Source: Candidatus Omnitrophota bacterium
GTDB lineage: Bacteria; Omnitrophota; Omnitrophia; Omnitrophales; Abzuiibacteriaceae
Assembly (NCBI GenBank): GCA_016206995.1
Contig: JACQQN010000128.1
Coordinates: 1 to 13,960, forward strand
Direction of reading: 5' to 3'
Length of the DNA stretch: 13,960 nt
Below are positions 7,634-13,960 of the stretch, piece after piece; position 1 is the first letter of the stretch; the number at the start of each line of letters is the position of its first letter. The position numbers were made by a program, and so were the translations under genes. The notes under the pieces are model-generated. The model had not been told where the DNA came from and ran no database searches. It saw only the letters and a list, made by a program, of their open reading frames with translations.

Positions 7634-7765
7634 ATGGATTCCGCAGGAAAAAAGTTCCGAAAAGGCAGTCTCTGGCTTAATATTATGCTCACTCTAACCA
7701 TTCTCGGCCTTCTCTTTTTGCTTGTCGTTCAACTTCAAGATCTGAGTCATTATATTGAGCACTAA
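7634..7765 (+). CDS. Small single-pass membrane protein, 43 residues
   Basis: A short frame that a length cut-off would miss. It starts one base after the previous stop (TAA-G-ATG) and its own stop touches the next ATG (TAAATG), so it fills the gap exactly. The protein has a basic N-terminus (KKFRKG, residues 6-11), about 20 uninterrupted hydrophobic residues (about 13-33) and a short tail, QLQDLSHYIEH. By the positive-inside rule the N-terminus is cytoplasmic and the tail is outside. No strong ribosome-binding site is visible, consistent with translational coupling. The exact packing between two genes and the clear membrane segment argue that it is real. Its function is unknown. Confidence 0.6.
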   Translation: MDSAGKKFRKGSLWLNIMLTLTILGLLFLLVVQLQDLSHYIEH

Positions 7766-8029
7766 ATGAAAGTAATCTCTTACATTCCGAGTCGTTTCCA
7801 GACAGTGCGCGTCGTACGAATCATGTTTTTTTTGCTGGTATTGACGACGATTACATTTGCAGGATATGCAGCATCATCACTTGACAATCTTAAAGTGAAA
7901 ACCCAGCTGGGAAATCTTGAAAAGCAATTGGCAGAGCTTGAGAAGTCACAAAATACAATGATTGCTACACAAGGTGAAATTATCGAAGATATTAGAAATC
8001 TGAAAGTTTGGGTAAACAAGCGACGATGA
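7766..8029 (+). CDS. Small exported or membrane-anchored coiled-coil protein, 87 residues (paralogue 1)
   Basis: Not a family I can name. After an N-terminal stretch with basic residues comes a hydrophobic segment (about 18-34), ending GYAASS. That could be a signal peptidase site or simply the end of a membrane anchor. From about residue 39 to 80 the protein is a short amphipathic coiled coil (LGNLEKQLAELEKSQ and onwards), and it ends LKVWVNKRR. The next gene product has the same length, layout and ending: 13 of the last 40 residues are identical by eye, including L-W-N-K-R-R. The start codon directly follows the stop of the 43-residue gene, and the stop overlaps the next start (ATGA). It could be an envelope spacer or scaffold protein, but nothing in the sequence fixes the role. 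Confidence 0.75.
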   Translation: MKVISYIPSRFQTVRVVRIMFFLLVLTTITFAGYAASSLDNLKVKTQLGNLEKQLAELEKSQNTMIATQGEIIEDIRNLKVWVNKRR

Positions 8030-8289
8030 AAAATATTGCAAGAATCATATTTTCAAAATTAACCTGTTTCTTGGTTTTGATTATGCTGAGTGGTTTATGG
8101 TGGAATCCACTACTTTTTTCTGAAGAAGAAAATGCGATGTGCTCGGATGCACTTCTCATTCAAAAATTAACTGATTTAGAGAAGAAAATCGAGAAGGTTC
8201 AGCAAAATCAAAAATTAATTTCTGAGAAACACACAGAAATCAAATCAGAACTTACAAGTCTCCGAATTTGGATTAATAAAAGGCGTTAA
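8026..8289 (+). CDS. Small exported or membrane-anchored coiled-coil protein, 87 residues (paralogue 2)
   Basis: Tandem paralogue of the preceding gene, also 87 residues. It has a hydrophobic segment at about 11-32 (the FLVLIMLSGLWW region), an acidic patch SEEEN, a Cys at about 39, a coiled-coil stretch LTDLEKKIEKVQQNQ (about 48-62), and the ending LRIWINKRR. The shared ending with paralogue 1 is conserved in protein but not in DNA, so the duplication is old and has been selected. A longer frame begins at 8008, but the ATG at 8026 overlaps the previous stop as ATGA and is the natural coupled start. No lipobox is evident. Its function is unknown; cell-envelope location is likely from the hydrophobic N-terminus. 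Confidence 0.75.
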   Translation: MKNIARIIFSKLTCFLVLIMLSGLWWNPLLFSEEENAMCSDALLIQKLTDLEKKIEKVQQNQKLISEKHTEIKSELTSLRIWINKRR

Positions 8290-8331
8290 CTTTAGAGGCT
8301 AAAAACTCGCCCAATTGTTTCGTGGTATCGA

Positions 8332-9627
8332 ATGAAATCATATATCAGTAAGCCCGCTCGAAAAATTTACGGTCAATTTGTTCCCCCGGGTGATAAATCC
8401 ATTTCGCACCGCGCCATCATGCTCGCAAGCCTCGCGTCAGGTACAAGTAAGATCGCAAATTTTCTAAAGGCTGACGATTGTCTTCGCACCATGGATGCTT
8501 TTTGTGCCATGGGAGTTTCTATTGTGCGCGAACGAGCTGGCCAAGTGACAATCAAAGGTTCCGGTTTTAATGGTTTGAAATCGCCCAGCACTCCAGTTGA
8601 TCTTGGGAATTCGGGAACGAGCATGAGGCTTCTTCTGGGGATCCTAGCAACTCAGCCGTTTCGCGTTGTTCTCACAGGAGACGCTTCTCTTTCGAGCCGC
8701 CCCATGAAACGTGTGACGGCACCACTTCGAAAGATGGGCGCTAAGATTTCTGGTAAGGATGATGCCAATTATGCACCGCTTGAAATTGAAGGAGGTCACC
8801 TTCAAGGAATTACGCACCTTAATGAACCTGCAAGTGCGCAGGTGAAATCCGCAATTCTTTTAGCTGGTCTTCGTGCTTCAGGAAAAACGATTGTTCGTGA
8901 GCCAAACATGTCGCGCGATCACACGGAACGCATGCTTGAAATGGTCGGCGCTCCGATTCATCGCAAGGGAATCGAAATTGAAATTAGCCGAGCAGAACGT
9001 TTGTGCGCTATTGATTATCAAGTGCCAGGCGATATTTCGTCCGCTGCATTTTTAATGGTTGCCGCTGCGCTTTTACCCAATTCTGATTTATTAATTCAAA
9101 AAGTAGGGCTCAATCCAACACGGATTGGAATTTTAGAAGTGCTTTCGCAAATGGGCGCACAAATTAAATGGACCATGGATGCGACGAAAAACCAAATCGA
9201 GCCCGTCGGCACTGTTCATATTCGTGGCTCTCAATTACGATCCATTCCAATAGATGGAGAAATGATTCCGAGGTTGATTGATGAACTTCCAATTTTGATG
9301 ATTGCTTGTGCGCTTGCAAGAGGGAAAAGCATTATCTCTGGCGCAAAGGAACTTCGCGTTAAAGAAACCGATCGAATCAAATCAATGGTGACAGGTTTGA
9401 ATGCGATTGGTGGAAAAGCGGAGGAACGAGAGGATGGTTGTGTGATTTGGGGTGTCGAGCGTTTCTCAGGCGGGCGAGTTGTGAGTCATGGAGATCACCG
9501 CACTGCAATGAGTTTTTCTATCGCAGGACTCAACTCAAAAGATCCCGTTACGATTGAAGATATCGATTGTGTCGGGACCTCATATCCAAGCTTTTTTGAT
9601 CATTTGGAAATGCTTTCTCAGAAATAA
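8332..9627 (+). CDS. aroA: 3-phosphoshikimate 1-carboxyvinyltransferase (EPSP synthase)
   Basis: Adds the enolpyruvyl group of PEP to shikimate 3-phosphate, step 6 of chorismate synthesis. The 431 residues are normal. Substrate-binding motifs are PPGDKSISHR (18-27), DLGNSGTSMRLLLG (90-103), LTGDASLSSRPM (114-125), the catalytic Asp317 in IDELP, KETDR (344-348) and GDHRTAMS (387-394). All four motifs used to define class II enzymes are present: GDKS (20-23), SAQVK (168-172), RDHTE (195-199) and NPTR (261-264). The alanine that goes with glyphosate tolerance in CP4 is Gly here, so natural tolerance cannot be assumed. ATG 8332 is the only in-frame start after an in-frame stop at 8293; its ribosome-binding site is weak. 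It follows the paralogue pair by 42 bases and may share their transcript. Confidence 0.96.
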   Translation: MKSYISKPARKIYGQFVPPGDKSISHRAIMLASLASGTSKIANFLKADDCLRTMDAFCAMGVSIVRERAGQVTIKGSGFNGLKSPSTPVDLGNSGTSMRLLLGILATQPFRVVLTGDASLSSRPMKRVTAPLRKMGAKISGKDDANYAPLEIEGGHLQGITHLNEPASAQVKSAILLAGLRASGKTIVREPNMSRDHTERMLEMVGAPIHRKGIEIEISRAERLCAIDYQVPGDISSAAFLMVAAALLPNSDLLIQKVGLNPTRIGILEVLSQMGAQIKWTMDATKNQIEPVGTVHIRGSQLRSIPIDGEMIPRLIDELPILMIACALARGKSIISGAKELRVKETDRIKSMVTGLNAIGGKAEEREDGCVIWGVERFSGGRVVSHGDHRTAMSFSIAGLNSKDPVTIEDIDCVGTSYPSFFDHLEMLSQK

Positions 9628-9658
9628 CTTACAGAAAAAATGTAGCCAGCCATTTCGC

Positions 9659-9687
9659 TTGACACTCCAGCGGGGTTTGGTTATACT
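9659..9687 (+). promoter_or_regulatory. Sigma-70-type promoter of the mre cluster
   Basis: TTGACA (9659-9664), a 17-base spacer and TATACT (9682-9687). The -35 is perfect, the -10 differs from consensus at one base, and the spacing is optimal. Transcription should start near 9694, giving a leader of about 47 bases before the mreB ATG, with AGAGGA at 9731-9736 as ribosome-binding site. It lies in the 113-base gap after aroA, so mreBCD and mrdA probably have their own strong housekeeping promoter. Confidence 0.75.
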
Positions 9688-9740
9688 TGCCCAGTCGATT
9701 TTTTTAAACAGTCCTTCCATAACTGGAATCAGAGGAACAG

Positions 9741-10802
9741 ATGCTTTTTGTAGATCGTTTGCTTGGTATTTTTTCGAACGATATTGGAATTGATTTAGGA
9801 ACTGCAACCACACTCGTTTACGTTAAGGGCCAGGGCGTCGTTCTCTGCGAACCTTCCGTTGTCGCCATCGATAAGTACACCAATCAAATTCTCGCCGTTG
9901 GGGAAGAAGCAAAGCGAATGTTGGGCCGCACACCTGGAAATATTATTGCAACCCGCCCCATGAAAGATGGTGTGATCGCTGATTTTGATATTACGGAAGC
10001 AATGCTTCGCTATTTTATCCGAAAGATCTATCGCCGCAAACAAATCATCAATCCTCGAGTTGTCATTGCTGTGCCGAGCGGCATTACCGAAGTTGAGAAA
10101 AGAGCAGTGAAAGACTCGGCTGAGCGTGCGGGAGCACGAAGTCCCGTTTACCTGGTTGAGGAACCAATTGCTGCAGCGATTGGCGTAGGTCTTCCAATCC
10201 AAGAGCCTTCTGGAAATATGATTGTTGATATTGGTGGCGGAACCACCGAAATCGCGGTGATTTCACTTGCAGGAATTGTATTTGCAAAAAGTATTCGCAT
10301 CGGTGGAGATGAATTTGATGAAGCCATCATGGCTCACCTCAAAAAAACTTACAATTTGATGATTGGTGAACGTACCGCAGAAGAGATCAAAATTAAAATT
10401 GGTTCGGTGTACCCGCTTGAAGAGGAAAGTACAATCGATGTGAAAGGGCGTGATATTTTGGCAGGATTACCAAAAACGATCACGATTTCAAGTGAAGAAG
10501 TGAGAGAAGCCTTATCGGAGCCAGTTTCTTCAATTCTTGAGGCAATTCGAATTACACTTGAACGGACACCGCCTGAACTGTCGGCTGACTTGATTGATCG
10601 TGGTTTGATTTTAGCAGGCGGTGGAGCTCTTTTAAGAGGTCTTGATAAGTTGATTTCAGAGGAAACAGGTCTTCCTGTTCATATCGCTGATGATCCGTTG
10701 ACTGCCGTGGCGTTAGGAACGGGCCGTTATTTGAGTGATTTCAATTTATTAAAGCGGTTGGCTGTGAACAGCAACCATTCGCGCCAATTTGTAGAAGGTT
10801 AA
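9741..10802 (+). CDS. mreB: Rod shape-determining protein MreB (bacterial actin)
   Basis: Actin-like ATPase that forms short filaments on the inner membrane and guides the elongation machinery (MreC, MreD, RodA, PBP2). The 353 residues are slightly above the usual 335-350. The hydrophobic, amphipathic N-terminus MLFVDRLLGIFSND is typical of membrane-binding MreB. Actin-fold nucleotide motifs are DIGIDLGTATTLVYVKG (14-30, phosphate 1), IVDIGGGTTEIAV (161-173, phosphate 2) and LILAGGGALLRGLD (289-302, adenosine). RPMKDGVIADFD (72-83) and VEEPIAAAIGVGLP (139-152) are also characteristic. It is first in the mreB-C-D-mrdA cluster and directly follows the strong promoter at 9659-9687. Confidence 0.97.
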   Translation: MLFVDRLLGIFSNDIGIDLGTATTLVYVKGQGVVLCEPSVVAIDKYTNQILAVGEEAKRMLGRTPGNIIATRPMKDGVIADFDITEAMLRYFIRKIYRRKQIINPRVVIAVPSGITEVEKRAVKDSAERAGARSPVYLVEEPIAAAIGVGLPIQEPSGNMIVDIGGGTTEIAVISLAGIVFAKSIRIGGDEFDEAIMAHLKKTYNLMIGERTAEEIKIKIGSVYPLEEESTIDVKGRDILAGLPKTITISSEEVREALSEPVSSILEAIRITLERTPPELSADLIDRGLILAGGGALLRGLDKLISEETGLPVHIADDPLTAVALGTGRYLSDFNLLKRLAVNSNHSRQFVEG

Positions 10803-10970
10803 TTGCTTTCATCTTGCGTTTTGTTTGATGCATTTCTAAAAGACCTCAAGTCCAGCTGTTTAAAAAATTAGTTTAAATAAGTTATTTCGGTCTCCTCTCA
10901 TGACATCGGAAACCTCACAACGCGTTCTTGGATGGCGCGGCGTCACCGCTCATGAGCTCGGGAGCTATTG
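10803..10970 (+). other. Intergenic leader between mreB and mreC
   Basis: This 168-base gap is the longest in the window. It holds no convincing terminator. It contains two AT-only inverted repeats: TTTAAA at 10859-10864 and 10872-10877, and the 13-base palindrome AAATAAGTTATTT at 10875-10887. A weak promoter-like pair, TTGCGT (10814-10819) and TAAAAG (10837-10842), is spaced 17 bases. A 23-codon frame (10900-10971) runs into the mreC start, and a small hairpin covers the mreC ribosome-binding site. None of these is strong alone. Confidence 0.4.
10948..10966 (+). promoter_or_regulatory. Small hairpins over the mreC ribosome-binding site
   Basis: AGCTC-GG-GAGCT (10955-10966) can fold as a five-pair stem with a two-base loop, or as four pairs with loop CGGG. 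It includes the GGGAG (10960-10964) that lies six bases before the mreC ATG. An overlapping palindrome, GCTCATGAGC (10948-10957), offers a competing fold. Such a structure could lower or tune mreC translation. The stems are short, so a functional role is speculative. Confidence 0.25.
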
Positions 10971-11786
10971 ATGCGTTTCAAGCAATTTCTTTTCTTTCTA
11001 CTTTTGATACTTACCCCTCTTTTTGTTGGTATTTATTCCCCCGGGACTGTTCGATTTGGTCGCGATATGGTTTTTTCGTTGTTTCAGCCATTTCTTCAAG
11101 CGACTCACCAAACTGTTTCTTGGTTTTCTGATCAAAAGAATTCTCTTTTTGAAATGTTCCAGTTACGAGAAAACAACCAAAAGCTTCTGGAACAAGTTCA
11201 AATACTAAAACAAGAACTTGTGGTATTTAAAGAAATGAAAACGGAAAATGAGAGGCTCAAGAGATTGCTTGATTTTAAACAAGCAAGCGAATGGAAAACA
11301 GTATCTGCGCAAGTAATCGCTCGAGATCTTTCCCATTGGTCTTATTACGTGATGATTAACAAAGGAAGCTCGGACGGAATCCAGTCAGAAATGCCCGTGG
11401 CTAGTGGTGAAGGGCTTGTGGGTAAAGTTGTGAGCGTTGCGCCACATTCCGCACGAGTTATTTTACTTATTGATTCAGACTCCCGAGTTAGTGCTCTTCT
11501 TCAGGAAACCAGGGATGTTGGGCTTGTGGAGGGGATGGGTGAATCGTTTCTCAAGATGACGTATCTAGATTTAACCGCACAGGTCCAAGTAGGCCAAACC
11601 GTCATCAGCTCAGGGCTTGGAGGGGTTTATCCTAAAGGAATTCCGATTGGAAAAGTTATTCAAATTGGTGAAGAAAAGGACAAATTAAGCCTTTATGCGA
11701 TGGTTCAGCCATTTTCTTCTTTTTCAAAGTTGGAAGAAGTGCTGTGTCTTAAAACAGATATTTTGAAGCGTTCGAAAGAAACTTAA
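10971..11786 (+). CDS. mreC: Rod shape-determining protein MreC
   Basis: Bitopic periplasmic scaffold that links MreB and MreD to PBP2 and activates the elongasome. The 271 residues match the usual length. There is a membrane anchor (about 5-22), a coiled coil (about 60-103, NNQKLLEQVQILKQELVVFK and onwards) and then the two beta-barrel domains, with VIARDLSHWSYYVMINKGSS (115-134), SGEGLVGKVVSV, LLIDSDSRVSALL and SSGLGGVYPKGIPIGKV. A TTG at 10968 is in frame, but the ATG at 10971 has GGGAG (10960-10964) six bases upstream and gives the typical N-terminus. It is separated from mreB by 168 bases, while mreD follows after two bases. Identity is secure from both sequence and context. Confidence 0.95.
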   Translation: MRFKQFLFFLLLILTPLFVGIYSPGTVRFGRDMVFSLFQPFLQATHQTVSWFSDQKNSLFEMFQLRENNQKLLEQVQILKQELVVFKEMKTENERLKRLLDFKQASEWKTVSAQVIARDLSHWSYYVMINKGSSDGIQSEMPVASGEGLVGKVVSVAPHSARVILLIDSDSRVSALLQETRDVGLVEGMGESFLKMTYLDLTAQVQVGQTVISSGLGGVYPKGIPIGKVIQIGEEKDKLSLYAMVQPFSSFSKLEEVLCLKTDILKRSKET

Positions 11787-11788
11787 AC

Positions 11789-12310
11789 ATGTCTCGTGTG
11801 AATTGGAAGATTTTGTTAGCGATGGTTGTCGTCCTTTGGTTTCAAATGGGGGTGCTCTCGCTGTTTTCTTTTGGTACGATCATTTTCGATTTTTCTCTTT
11901 TATATCTTGCATTTTTGTCATTCACTTTCGAATATCGGCGGGTTCTCATATTTGCATTTGTCGCAGGTTGTTTGAAAGATTTGCTTACCGGAGCTTTTTT
12001 TGGATTGGAAACCGTTTCGCTTATTTGTGGGACACTTCTTTTGAGGCAGATCATAGCTCAGTTTGATCGGCGAGATGAATGGGTGCAAGGATGGGGAACC
12101 TTTCTGTTCGCGTTTTTTACTTTATTAGTTCACGCAGGTTTGCTTGCGCTTGTCCAAGAACGCTATGTTTTAAACGTTTCCACGTGGTTTAAAAGTGTGC
12201 TAATTGCGGGCGGGACATCCGTCTTGGTTATTTTTATTTTTCCGATTTTTAAACGTTTGCTTGAAACTCAATCAGCCTTAAAACAATATGAACTTTTCAA
12301 AGCGAACTGA
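11789..12310 (+). CDS. mreD: Rod shape-determining protein MreD
   Basis: Small integral membrane partner of MreC in the elongasome. The 173 residues are almost wholly hydrophobic, with about five membrane segments (roughly 8-25, 28-46, 50-72, 100-122 and 135-155). A conserved-looking small-loop element, AGCLKDLLTGAFFGLETVSL, lies in the middle and resembles the G-x-x-x-D pattern found in MreD proteins. Sequence conservation in this family is low, so the call rests on topology, length and position between mreC and mrdA. It starts two bases after the mreC stop without a clear ribosome-binding site, and its last 23 bases overlap the PBP2 gene. Confidence 0.88.
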   Translation: MSRVNWKILLAMVVVLWFQMGVLSLFSFGTIIFDFSLLYLAFLSFTFEYRRVLIFAFVAGCLKDLLTGAFFGLETVSLICGTLLLRQIIAQFDRRDEWVQGWGTFLFAFFTLLVHAGLLALVQERYVLNVSTWFKSVLIAGGTSVLVIFIFPIFKRLLETQSALKQYELFKAN

Positions 12311-13960
12311 CGCTCTTAAATTAATCATTTACGGTTTCTCGCTTGTTTTTGTATTTTATTTGTTTCACATCCAAGTCATTCAAGCAAGTTTCTTTACCCG
12401 CTTGAGCGAACGAAATAGAATCCGTTTAATCAGCATTCCTGCACCCCGTGGAAAAATTTTGGACAGAAATGGTCTTTTTCTCGCAACCAATCGCCCCGCG
12501 TATCATGTTTGTATGATTCCAGAAGATTTTGACCCCCAGGACCTTCCGCGTTTGTCAAAACTTCTTGACGTAAAAAAAGAAGAACTTCTCAAACAAATTC
12601 ATGTGCCGCGTGCTCAAGCGCTTGCTCCCGTGGTTTTGAAAAGAGATGTTTCTAAAGAAACTGCGATGCAAATTGAAGAACGTAAGCCCTCCCTTGCTGG
12701 TGTTTTTATTCAAATAGAAAGTATTCGCTATTATCCTGACAGGGCTTTGAATGGTCATGTGTTGGGTTATATCGGGAAAGTTTCGATGGAAGAGTATCAA
12801 AAGCTCGACCATGATATTTTTCGTATGGATTCTTATGTGGGTCGTGGCGGCATTGAGAAGAGTTACGATGCATTATTGCGAGGTGACGATGGAGGCCGCC
12901 AGGTTGAAGTTAATGCACGTGGAGAACAACTCCGAATTTTGAGTGAAAAGAAACCCATTGCCGGCAATGATATGGTGCTTTCACTTGATGCTGCATTGGA
13001 AAAAGAAGTTCTTGCGAATATTAATGAACAAAAACATCCATTTTCAATTTTAGCGATGGATTTGAGTACCGGAGAAATCATTGCCTTGATCAGTCATCCC
13101 AATTTTGATCCTAACGTTTTTGTGGCTGGAGGAAAAGACGAAGAACGAATTCGTCTCTTAAAAGATCGTTCTCTGCCTTTGATTAATCGCGCAACAGTTG
13201 GCGTGTATCCGCCAGGGTCTATTTTTAAATTAGCGACTTCAATTGCTGCGCTTGAGACGGGAAAGATTACAAGAAATACCACGTTTCAGTGCAACGGTTT
13301 TTTTCGTCTCTCCTCCAGGTCACGGCCGTTTAAATGTTGGGATGCGGATGGTCATGGTGCGGTGAGTTTGTATAAAGCGCTTGAACGTTCTTGCAACGTT
13401 TATTTTTATAATGTTGGGCGACTGGTTGGCGAGAAAGATCTTTCGCGATATTCAAAAATGCTTGGTTTGGGTGAGCCTGCGGCGCTCGAGGTGACAGCGT
13501 CTTCAGGTGTAATTCCTTCCGCCGATTGGAAATTTTCGCATTTTTCCGATCATTGGTATCTTGGCGAAACTATCTCATTTGCAATTGGACAAAGTTATGT
13601 CTTGGTAACGCCACTTCAAATTTTGCAACTAGTTGCTATTGTTGCAAAAGATGGTAATGTCCCAAAACCAACTTTAATCAAGAATGATGGATCGAGACAA
13701 GGTGAATGGTTCCATCTTCCGATTAGCCGCGACACGTTTAAAGCGGTAAAACAAGGTATGCTTCGCGTGGTCGAGTCGCAATATGGAACTGGACAACTTG
13801 CTCGAATCGATTTTCTGCGTCTTGCCGGTAAAACCGGAACCGCACAAGCTCCTCCTTATGAGCCGCATGCCTGGTTTGCAGGGTTTTTTCCTTACGAAAA
13901 TCCCCGGGTTGCACTTGTAGTTTTTGTCGAACATGGCGGATCGGGTGGGTTGGTGGCAGC
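12288..13960 (+). CDS. mrdA: Penicillin-binding protein 2 (PBP2), peptidoglycan transpeptidase, 3' end outside window
   Basis: Class B transpeptidase that cross-links peptidoglycan during rod elongation, working with RodA and activated by MreC. The frame is open from 12288 to the window end (557 codons), so roughly the last 50 residues are missing. Residues about 9-27 form the single membrane anchor. The pedestal domain includes PAPRGKILDRNG (about 53-64) and GRGGIEKSYDALLRG (about 186-200). The transpeptidase domain has all three active-site motifs: SIFK with Ser311 and Lys314, SCN (368-370) and KTG (515-517). It begins inside mreD with a 23-base overlap and no clear ribosome-binding site, suggesting coupled translation. 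rodA would be the expected next gene. Nothing suggests loss of activity. Confidence 0.95.
   Translation, partial: MNFSKRTDALKLIIYGFSLVFVFYLFHIQVIQASFFTRLSERNRIRLISIPAPRGKILDRNGLFLATNRPAYHVCMIPEDFDPQDLPRLSKLLDVKKEELLKQIHVPRAQALAPVVLKRDVSKETAMQIEERKPSLAGVFIQIESIRYYPDRALNGHVLGYIGKVSMEEYQKLDHDIFRMDSYVGRGGIEKSYDALLRGDDGGRQVEVNARGEQLRILSEKKPIAGNDMVLSLDAALEKEVLANINEQKHPFSILAMDLSTGEIIALISHPNFDPNVFVAGGKDEERIRLLKDRSLPLINRATVGVYPPGSIFKLATSIAALETGKITRNTTFQCNGFFRLSSRSRPFKCWDADGHGAVSLYKALERSCNVYFYNVGRLVGEKDLSRYSKMLGLGEPAALEVTASSGVIPSADWKFSHFSDHWYLGETISFAIGQSYVLVTPLQILQLVAIVAKDGNVPKPTLIKNDGSRQGEWFHLPISRDTFKAVKQGMLRVVESQYGTGQLARIDFLRLAGKTGTAQAPPYEPHAWFAGFFPYENPRVALVVFVEHGGSGGLVA

Noticed and set aside
8026..8289. 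Second paralogue as a lipoprotein (Cys near residue 39)
   Set aside because: The Cys is too far past the hydrophobic segment and is not in a lipobox context.
8291..8303. TTTAG-AGG-CTAAA inverted repeat before aroA, with AGAGG inside
   Set aside because: Only five weak pairs, and the AGAGG is over 30 bases from the aroA ATG, too far to be its ribosome-binding site.
9795..10202. 135-codon open frame on the - strand opposite mreB
   Set aside because: Antisense to conserved MreB codons, with no recognisable domain; a coding-bias shadow.
10814..10842. TTGCGT-17-TAAAAG as a promoter for mreC
   Set aside because: Both hexamers match consensus poorly; in AT-rich DNA this is expected by chance.
10928..11131. 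67-codon frame overlapping the start of mreC
   Set aside because: Runs out of frame through the mreC membrane-anchor codons, and its hydrophobicity follows from T-rich codons there; no ribosome-binding site.
1..13960. tRNA, rRNA, CRISPR, insertion sequence or riboswitch
   Set aside because: Read through on both strands without finding repeats with spacers, transposase motifs, cloverleaf-like blocks or a known riboswitch core.

Overview
The window is a densely packed run of bacterial housekeeping genes, all on the + strand. Gene content is purF (3' part), purM, purD, purE, a tsaC–low-molecular-weight phosphatase fusion, rpiB, glyA, nrdR, four unrecognised membrane or coiled-coil genes, aroA, mreB, mreC, mreD and the 5' part of the PBP2 gene (mrdA). 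The gene style fits a Gram-negative-type, rod-forming, poorly characterised lineage. I favour Omnitrophota or another PVC-related candidate phylum: the Bacillus-like order sua5/tsaC–arginine-phosphatase–rpiB–glyA is joined here by a tsaC fusion and followed by nrdR and envelope genes. This placement is an inference from gene order and protein style, with no marker gene to confirm it.

Region 1 (1-3349) is a purine biosynthesis block, purF-purM-purD-purE, with overlapping or nearly touching genes. PurF looks like the Fe-S, Bacillus-type enzyme. PurE has the class I signature, so a PurK should exist elsewhere; purN, purK and purH are not between these genes.

Region 2 (3357-6617) joins tRNA t6A synthesis (TsaC domain) to a phosphatase domain carrying the Cys-Thr-Gly-Asn-Thr-Cys-Arg loop of protein-arginine phosphatases. 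It continues with ribose-5-phosphate isomerase B, serine hydroxymethyltransferase and the ribonucleotide reductase repressor NrdR. GlyA supplies one-carbon units used by purine synthesis.

Region 3 (6703-8289) is the least explained part. It holds a membrane-anchored coiled-coil protein whose C-terminal domain carries an MreC-like motif, a 43-residue single-pass membrane protein, and two tandem 87-residue paralogues that both end in Trp-x-Asn-Lys-Arg-Arg. The four genes are spaced 0-1 bases apart or overlap by 4, as in a translationally coupled operon. A weak extended -10 promoter precedes them.

Region 4 (8332-9627) is aroA (EPSP synthase), class II by its four sequence motifs.

Region 5 (9659-13960) is the cell-shape cluster mreB-mreC-mreD-mrdA. 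It is driven by a near-consensus sigma-70 promoter, TTGACA-17-TATACT, and has a 168-base leader between mreB and mreC with a ribosome-binding site inside a small hairpin. The PBP2 gene runs off the end of the window with all three catalytic motifs present. I saw no tRNA, rRNA, CRISPR array, insertion sequence or convincing intrinsic terminator.
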